This document shows, piece after piece, positions 6,425-11,223 of a stretch of DNA of 11,223 nt. The stretch spans positions 1-11,223 of the forward strand of contig JAFYUD010000028.1 of NCBI GenBank assembly GCA_017549665.1, written 5' to 3'. The notes under the pieces are model-generated. The model saw only the letters and a program-made list of their open reading frames with translations. It ran no database searches and was not told where the DNA came from. This DNA comes from Clostridia bacterium. Lineage in GTDB: Bacteria > Bacillota_A > Clostridia > Oscillospirales > Acutalibacteraceae. The position numbers and the translations under genes are program-made. The stretch's first letter is position 1. The number at the start of each line of letters is the position of its first letter.

Positions 6425-8878
6425 ATGGAACATTTCAGAAATGCTTTCCGTGACGAAATGAACGGAAAAACAGACGCTTCTCAGGTTTTTGTAAAAGGTA
6501 ATGTGCGTATAAGCGTCATTACTTCAAAGCTTATACGAATTGAAAATCAGCCTGACGGAAAATTCTGCGACCTGCCCACACAGACAGTGCTCAACAGAAA
6601 TTTCCGCACGGTATCATGCGTTATTACAGATAATAAAAATAATTTTGCAGTCAAGACAGACGACACAACTTTCGTTTTTTCTGACAAAGCAAAGCTTATT
6701 CAGGTTATTCTCAGCGACGGTACAGGAGTAACAGATTTTACAAAAGGCAATCTCAAAGGCACAAGAAGAACTCTTGACATGACTAAGGGACCGGTAAAAA
6801 TCGGTGACGGCATACTTTCCCGTGACGGCGTTGCTGTCATGGATGACTCAAAGACTCTCGTATTCCTTGACAACGGCACAGTCAGACCCCGTGATGAGGT
6901 GCTTGGCAGAGATGCTGACGGCACAGATGAATACATCTTTGCATACGGTCACAGCTACAAGGAGGCACTCCGTGATTTCTACTCACTGACAGGTAAAACT
7001 CCCCTTATCCCCCGTTTTGCGCTTGGCAACTGGTGGAGCCGTTACAAGGCATATACTCAGGAAGAATACCTTACACTAATGAAACGCTTCAGAGATGAAG
7101 AAATCCCCGTTTCCGTTGCAACCATCGACATGGACTGGCACTGGGTTGATATCAAGAAGCAGTTCGGTAAGGAAGCTGACGAATACGCAAGAAATGAACG
7201 CAAAATTGACGGTGTTGTCAATAATATCATGGGCGCATTCCAGTCATCAGGCTGGACAGGATACAGCTGGAACACCGAGCTTTTCCCTGATTACAAGGAA
7301 TTCCTCAGAACGCTTCAGGATAACAACTACAAGGTTACAGTAAATCTTCATCCCTGCGACGGTGTCAGATTCTTTGAGGATATGTACGAAGAATTTGCTG
7401 AGTTTATGGGAATCGACCCGAAGACAAGAAAAACCATCGAATTTGATATTTCTGACGAAAAGTTCACTGAAGGTTACTTTAAATTCCTTCACAACAAATA
7501 TGAAGATGAAGGCGTTGACTTCTGGTGGATTGACTGGCAGCAGGGTGTAAAATCTCCCGTCAAAGGACTTGACCCCTTATGGTGGCTGAATCACTATCAC
7601 AGCATAGACAGTGCAAGAAACGGTAACAGACCTCTTATTCTCTCCCGTTACGCAGGCCCCGGCAGCCACAGATATCCTCTCGGCTTCTCCGGCGACACAC
7701 TTGTTGTCTGGGATGCCCTTGACTTCCAGCCTTACTTTACCGCAAATGCATCAAATGCCGGCTATTCATGGTGGAGTCACGACATCGGCGGTCATCACAT
7801 GGGAAAACGTGACGACGAGCTTTATATCCGCTGGCTTCAGTTCGGTGTAGTCAGCCCCATAAACAGACTTCACTCCACAAGCAACGAATTCTTAGGTAAA
7901 GAGCCATGGAAATTCAGTGCTGACACACAGAGAAACGCAACAGATCTGATGCGTCTGCGCCACAGACTTATCCCCTACACATACACAATGAATATGCTCA
8001 CTCATCGTGATGACAGACCGCTTATGGAGCCGATGTATTACGAAAATCCCGAGGATGATAATGCATATAACGTGCCTAACGAGTACTGGTTCGGCACTGA
8101 GCTTATTGCCGCCCCCGTCACTTCAAAGTGCAATAAAAAGACACTTTCAGCACCCGTTGACGTATGGCTTCCCGAGGGACGATTCACTGACGTTTTCACA
8201 GGCAGAATCTACAAGGGCGGACAGAAAATCAGAATGTTCCGTGACCTTTCATCCTTCCCACTACTTGCAAAAGAGGGCGCAATAATTCCCCTCACTGTCA
8301 ACGACAGAAACAATGACTGTTCAAATCCTGAGGATATGGAATTACTTCTTTACAGAGGGAACAACAGCTTTACTCTCTATGAAGATGACGGAGAAACAAT
8401 GAATTACAGAAACGGTGCATTTGCTGAAACAATATTTGAAATTTCCGAGAATGACAACACCGTTACATTTGTAATCAATCCTGCTGAGGGTGACAAGTCT
8501 GTTATCCCTGAAAAACGCAGATATACTCTTTCATTCAAGGATATTGCAGACTGCGAAAAAGTCACTGTTTCCGTAAACGGCAAACGTGCCGCAGCTGTCG
8601 AGCAGACCATGACAGCAAAAGAGCAGACTCTGATTTTTGTTGCAGAGCTTTCAGCCGAAGACAAGCTTAAAATCACAATGAAGAACATCACTGCAAAGAA
8701 GAATCCTGATAAAAAGGAAGCTGTCACAGACCTGCTTTCAAAGGTACAGGGCAGCAACAATGCAAAGATGATTCTTTACACATCATGGCTTAAAAATTCA
8801 TTCAAAGGAATTTTCCCGGCTGACAAAACAATAAAAGATGCAGTGAATGAAATTTTTGCAATGTACTACGAAGAATAA
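6425..8878 (+). CDS. GH31 alpha-glucosidase-like enzyme, cytoplasmic
   Basis: 817 residues from ATG 6425. An in-frame GTG at 6416 is rejected because GAGGTG (6413-6418), the ribosome binding site six bases before the ATG, overlaps it. There is no signal peptide, so it acts inside the cell. Order of parts: N-terminal beta domain (about 1-190), then the catalytic barrel with GNWWSRYKAYT, the ATIDMDWHW strand, GWTGYSWN, and WWIDWQQG, whose Asp370 is the expected nucleophile. In GFSGDT, Asp424 is the expected acid/base. SHDIGGHHMG (around Asp453) and SPINRLHS are conserved substrate-pocket motifs. C-terminal beta domains follow, then a 63-residue Lys-rich helical tail (about 755-817). GH31 enzymes retain configuration and mostly cleave terminal alpha-glucosyl or alpha-xylosyl units. 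The divergent sugar carrier suggests that it hydrolyses imported oligosaccharides. Family and catalytic residues are well supported; exact linkage specificity is not. Confidence 0.92.
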   Translation: MEHFRNAFRDEMNGKTDASQVFVKGNVRISVITSKLIRIENQPDGKFCDLPTQTVLNRNFRTVSCVITDNKNNFAVKTDDTTFVFSDKAKLIQVILSDGTGVTDFTKGNLKGTRRTLDMTKGPVKIGDGILSRDGVAVMDDSKTLVFLDNGTVRPRDEVLGRDADGTDEYIFAYGHSYKEALRDFYSLTGKTPLIPRFALGNWWSRYKAYTQEEYLTLMKRFRDEEIPVSVATIDMDWHWVDIKKQFGKEADEYARNERKIDGVVNNIMGAFQSSGWTGYSWNTELFPDYKEFLRTLQDNNYKVTVNLHPCDGVRFFEDMYEEFAEFMGIDPKTRKTIEFDISDEKFTEGYFKFLHNKYEDEGVDFWWIDWQQGVKSPVKGLDPLWWLNHYHSIDSARNGNRPLILSRYAGPGSHRYPLGFSGDTLVVWDALDFQPYFTANASNAGYSWWSHDIGGHHMGKRDDELYIRWLQFGVVSPINRLHSTSNEFLGKEPWKFSADTQRNATDLMRLRHRLIPYTYTMNMLTHRDDRPLMEPMYYENPEDDNAYNVPNEYWFGTELIAAPVTSKCNKKTLSAPVDVWLPEGRFTDVFTGRIYKGGQKIRMFRDLSSFPLLAKEGAIIPLTVNDRNNDCSNPEDMELLLYRGNNSFTLYEDDGETMNYRNGAFAETIFEISENDNTVTFVINPAEGDKSVIPEKRRYTLSFKDIADCEKVTVSVNGKRAAAVEQTMTAKEQTLIFVAELSAEDKLKITMKNITAKKNPDKKEAVTDLLSKVQGSNNAKMILYTSWLKNSFKGIFPADKTIKDAVNEIFAMYYEE

Positions 8879-8885
8879 AAAACAG

Positions 8886-8914
8886 AACGGACATGGAAAA
8901 CCATGTCCGTTTTT
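8886..8914 (+). terminator. Rho-independent terminator of the GH31 gene
   Basis: ACGGACATGG (8887-8896) pairs with CCATGTCCGT (8901-8910) across an AAAA loop, with one more A-T pair outside (8886/8911) and a short T run. It begins eight bases after the GH31 stop codon. An A run on its other side gives weaker reverse-direction potential. Confidence 0.9.
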
Positions 8915-8940
8915 CAATTATGTATAAGAAAATGAAAATA

Positions 8941-8966
8941 AAAAAAAGCTCCGGACAAATCGGAGC
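8941..8966 (-). terminator. Rho-independent terminator of the tRNA-Gly gene
   Basis: On the minus strand, GCTCCG (8966-8961) pairs with CGGAGC (8953-8948) around a 7-base loop and runs into seven Ts (8947-8941). It lies eight bases past the CCA end of the tRNA. The stem is short, but the position and T tract fit. Confidence 0.8.
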
Positions 8967-8974
8967 AAAAAAAA

Positions 8975-9050
8975 TGGAGCGGATGACGAGGCTCGAACTC
9001 GCTACCTCCACCTTGGCAAGGTGGCGCTCTACCAGATGAGCTACATCCGC
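8975..9050 (-). tRNA. tRNA-Gly (anticodon GCC), CCA encoded
   Basis: The minus strand folds into a full 76-base cloverleaf. The acceptor stem GCGGATG/CATCCGC carries discriminator T, as in bacterial tRNA-Gly, followed by encoded CCA. The D arm is GCTC/GAGC. The anticodon stem CCACC/GGTGG holds loop TTGCCAA with anticodon GCC at 9015-9017. The T arm GCGAG-TTCGAGC-CTCGT has one G-U closing pair. It reads GGC and GGT codons. It has its own promoter 13 bases upstream and its own terminator, so it does not depend on the gene before it. Confidence 0.97.
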
Positions 9051-9062
9051 AACTGCTCGTAT

Positions 9063-9091
9063 ATAATAGCAGAACAATACCGTTTTGTCAA
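9063..9091 (-). promoter_or_regulatory. Strong sigma-A promoter of tRNA-Gly
   Basis: On the minus strand, a perfect TTGACA (9086-9091) is followed by a 17-base spacer and TATTAT (9063-9068). The start point falls near 9055, about five bases before the mature tRNA 5' end, a short leader that is usual for stable RNA genes. Confidence 0.9.
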
Positions 9092-9109
9092 GTATTATTT
9101 TTCAATTTT

Positions 9110-9931
9110 TTATAATTTTTTTGAAAAAATCAATCTTCCGTTATCCTGAGTCCTTCTGTTTATCATTTCTTCTGCAAGGTCAGATGCCGATATATCACCG
9201 TTTTTCCGTCTGAAAACCCTCACCGCAGAGTCCTTTGTACGGGGGTCTTTATTGAACTGATAAGCTGCTGCGAGAAAATCAATCACATTGATATACGGAG
9301 GACAAAGAGCCTTCAGGTCATTGAGTCCCTGCACATACTTAGGGGTTATTCCGTTGCCTTTTACAGAAAAAAGTGTATCTGAGTGTATACTCAGGTTTCC
9401 GCATGTATCAATAATAACAGCATCAGGAGAAATCACACCTTCATCATTTGTCACCGTCACTCCTGCACCGAAATTTGTGTAAAGGGATGACACTGCAGGA
9501 TGATACATATATTCTCTCTCCGTTACAACTGTTGTACGTGCCGAAAAACGTGCCGCTTTTTCCAGAAGAAAGCTGTACTGTCCGAATGGGTCATAAATTA
9601 CACATTCTGTCCTGCAGCCTGAAAGATACATCTGTCTGAATATCATTTCAGCAGCATTAAAAAGAAGAATGTTCCTGTATTTCAGTCCCTGAAAACGTCT
9701 GACGGGACTATTATCCGAAAGCTTTATATTTCTGTCAAGAAGCACATTTCTGCTGTGTCTGCCCAGATAAGCGGCAACCTCTTCCCAGTTTACGCCTGTC
9801 TGTGAATCATAAACGTCCGCTATATAAAATTTTTCAGCACCCGATGTCCTGTACTCATGAATTCTGTCAACAGTACGTCCCTTGCGGATTTTTCTTTTTC
9901 CCGATTCCTTTACATTGATTACAACAAACAA
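9110..9931 (-). CDS. Uncharacterised alpha/beta protein, ~273 residues
   Basis: I do not recognise this protein. The reading frame can extend to an ATG at 9955, but that codon lies in the loop of a terminator hairpin and has no ribosome binding site. The TTG at 9931 has GGGAGGG (9945-9939) at proper spacing, so I prefer it. The N-terminus is basic (KESGKRKIRKG). The middle alternates strands and helices in a Rossmann-like way: ECVIYDPFGQYSFLLEKAARF, then ARTTVVTERE, then GAGVTVTNDEG and PDAVIIDTCG. However, there is no clear GxGxxG nucleotide-binding loop. No signal peptide or membrane helix is visible, so it is probably cytoplasmic. It follows the GH27 gene after a terminator and precedes tRNA-Gly. 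Its composition resembles the neighbouring genes and gives no sign of recent transfer. Coding potential over a long single frame is convincing; the function is unknown. Confidence 0.75.
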   Translation of the reverse strand: MFVVINVKESGKRKIRKGRTVDRIHEYRTSGAEKFYIADVYDSQTGVNWEEVAAYLGRHSRNVLLDRNIKLSDNSPVRRFQGLKYRNILLFNAAEMIFRQMYLSGCRTECVIYDPFGQYSFLLEKAARFSARTTVVTEREYMYHPAVSSLYTNFGAGVTVTNDEGVISPDAVIIDTCGNLSIHSDTLFSVKGNGITPKYVQGLNDLKALCPPYINVIDFLAAAYQFNKDPRTKDSAVRVFRRKNGDISASDLAEEMINRRTQDNGRLIFSKKL

Positions 9932-9945
9932 AAAAATTCCCTCCC
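9929..9945 (-). promoter_or_regulatory. Ribosome binding site inside the terminator 3' arm
   Basis: GGGAGGGA (9945-9938), the 3' arm of the GH27 terminator, is also the best Shine-Dalgarno sequence for the next gene, six bases before TTG 9931. When the hairpin is folded this site is masked. Whether this is control or coincidence cannot be told here. Confidence 0.5.
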
Positions 9946-9970
9946 ACAAAAGCATATTCTGCGGGAGGGA
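9930..9970 (-). terminator. Rho-independent terminator of the GH27 gene
   Basis: On the minus strand, TCCCTCCCGC (9970-9961) pairs with GTGGGAGGGA (9947-9938), ten pairs including one G-U, around a 13-base loop and runs into ATTTTTTT (9937-9930). The G-U pair would be an A-C mismatch in the opposite transcript, which supports minus-strand use. It starts just six bases after the GH27 stop codon. Confidence 0.88.
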
Positions 9971-9976
9971 TAAATA

Positions 9977-11223
9977 TTACTTATTGATTCTGAACATTGC
10001 AGAGTCATTTGCACCGATTGTTACGGTGAAGCTGTCAGCTGTGCAGGAGATTTTTTCCTTTGTCCAGATGTTTGTTGCTGTTATATTCTCACTTGTTGCG
10101 ATTTCCTCGGGCATTGTGAATACCATTTCATCATCTGTCTGATTGAAGAATGCAACAACGTCGTTTCCGTCCTTGTCAACACAAGCCCAGACAGCCTTTT
10201 TTCTGTCAGAAACGAGAGGTCTGTTACATGATGAGAACTGATTGATTTCAATCAGCTCCTTGTTTGTAAGGAGTGAAAGTGTGAACTCATCATTATCGGG
10301 CATATGTCCGCCGAACATGAGAGGCGAACGGAAAATTGACCAGAGATTCATAACTGTATACTGATCTTCCTTTGTAAAACGTGTATAGCTGTCTTCATTC
10401 ACATCCCCTACTCTGAGGTGACCGAAAGGAAGCATATCGCAATCGGGCCAGCAGCCCTCGGAAGTGAATTTATACCACATCTCGCACTTACGGAACATTT
10501 CGTGTACCTTTTCTCTCTGATCCCAGAAGTCGCCCGTAAGACGCCACATATTTGCATTTACCGAAAGATGATGAGCGTGCTCAATCTGTGCAGGGCCGGG
10601 AGAAAGGCTCAGTACCATATCTCTGCCGCAGTTGTCGATAGCTTTTCTGATCATTTCGATTTCGGCACTGCCTGAATAAAGGTCGTTGGGGTGACCCTCG
10701 GTAATGCAGATGTCGTCAACCTTTACGAAGTCAACGCCCCATGAAGCATAAAGCTCAAAAAGAGAATCGTAATATTCCTGAGCACCCTTTACGCCGTCCT
10801 TTATGCCGTACATATCTGTGTTCCATGAGCAGACTGAAAACTGCTTTGCAATATCTCTTGCTGTCACGCCCTCGCACTTGATGGGGGTATTTCTGTGAAC
10901 AGCCTGACGGGGTATACCTCGCATTATATGTATACCGAATTTAAGTCCCATCGCATGGATTTTCTCTGCAATTACTGAAAATCCCTTGCCTCCTGCTGCT
11001 GAGGGGACTCTCTTCTCTGCAGGAATAAGTCTTGAATATTCATCCATACAAAGCTCAGCAAAATTGTGATACTGACATGAATGTGCATCAGGCTCACTCC
11101 ACTGAATATCACATACAACATATTCCCAGCCGTATTCCTTCAGATTGTCACGCATATATTCTGCATTAGCCATAAGCTGTTCTTCTGTAACGCCTGCACC
11201 GAAGCAGTCCCAGCTGTTCCAGC
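9977..11223 (-). CDS. GH27 alpha-galactosidase-like enzyme (5' partial)
   Basis: The frame is open through the right edge: before the internal ATG at 11173 it reads WNSWDCFGAGVTEEQL, the classic N-terminal motif of GH27, so the start lies beyond the window and only a few residues may be missing. The (beta/alpha)8 barrel follows, with WEYVVCDIQW, KFGIHIMRGIPRQAVH and WGVDFVKVDDI; the Asp of KVD (codon 10717-10715) is the expected nucleophile. In WRLTGDFWD, the first Asp (codon 10531-10529) is the expected acid/base. WPDCDMLPFGH and FRSPLMFGG are further conserved pieces. A C-terminal beta domain closes the protein. GH27 enzymes retain configuration and release terminal alpha-galactose; some members of this clostridial group act on beta-L-arabinopyranosides, so substrate is not certain. 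Presence of a signal peptide cannot be judged. It ends with its own terminator. Confidence 0.92.
   Translation of the reverse strand, partial: WNSWDCFGAGVTEEQLMANAEYMRDNLKEYGWEYVVCDIQWSEPDAHSCQYHNFAELCMDEYSRLIPAEKRVPSAAGGKGFSVIAEKIHAMGLKFGIHIMRGIPRQAVHRNTPIKCEGVTARDIAKQFSVCSWNTDMYGIKDGVKGAQEYYDSLFELYASWGVDFVKVDDICITEGHPNDLYSGSAEIEMIRKAIDNCGRDMVLSLSPGPAQIEHAHHLSVNANMWRLTGDFWDQREKVHEMFRKCEMWYKFTSEGCWPDCDMLPFGHLRVGDVNEDSYTRFTKEDQYTVMNLWSIFRSPLMFGGHMPDNDEFTLSLLTNKELIEINQFSSCNRPLVSDRKKAVWACVDKDGNDVVAFFNQTDDEMVFTMPEEIATSENITATNIWTKEKISCTADSFTVTIGANDSAMFRINK

Noticed and set aside
8975..9050. tRNA-Gly as an integration site for a mobile element
   Set aside because: No integrase and no direct repeat of the tRNA 3' end are visible in the window.
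8802..9077. Minus-strand open frame of 91 codons across the tRNA
   Set aside because: It runs through tRNA-Gly, two terminators and the end of GH31, so it is a chance frame.
9977..11173. ATG 11173 as start of the GH27 gene
   Set aside because: The conserved WNSWDCFGAGV motif is in frame upstream up to the window edge.

Overview
The window looks like chromosome from a low-to-mid GC Firmicute, most likely a Ruminococcus-like member of the Oscillospiraceae. This rests on the style of the proteins (GH27 and GH31 enzymes and an MFS sugar carrier of gut-clostridial type), GGAGG-type ribosome binding sites, canonical sigma-A promoters with 17-base spacers, AT-rich intergenic DNA, and tRNA-Gly with an encoded CCA end. 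The species cannot be fixed from the sequence alone. No phage, insertion sequence, CRISPR or other mobile element was seen, and there is no gene-free stretch over 300 bases.

Left part (1-4240, + strand): a probable three-gene operon. It holds the 3' part of a SpoU/TrmH rRNA 2'-O-methyltransferase (rlmB-like) with a DRx-repeat N-terminal tail, an 865-residue membrane protein, and an MgtC/SapB-family membrane protein that starts at TTG. The 865-residue protein keeps the eight-helix layout of a P1B-type ATPase, but every catalytic signature looks decayed (DKTGT to DASEI, TGD to HSSD, CPC to CLPL, HP to SP, and no TGE or GDGxND). This pseudo-ATPase sitting next to MgtC is the most interesting part of the window. 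The operon ends at a 12-bp hairpin shared with the converging MFS gene.

Middle part (4261-8914): a divergent sugar-use pair. On the minus strand is an MFS/GPH-like sugar carrier with an unusual ~115-residue extracellular insert. On the plus strand is a cytoplasmic GH31 alpha-glucosidase-like enzyme. They share a 234-base AT-rich intergenic region with two opposed promoters and an 11-bp direct repeat, one copy at each promoter. The simplest reading is uptake of an oligosaccharide followed by intracellular hydrolysis.

Right part (8941-11223, - strand): in transcription order, a 5'-truncated GH27 alpha-galactosidase-like gene, its terminator, an unrecognised ~273-residue protein whose best ribosome binding site lies inside that terminator hairpin, then tRNA-Gly(GCC) with its own strong promoter and terminator. 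Two terminators separate the tRNA from the converging GH31 gene.
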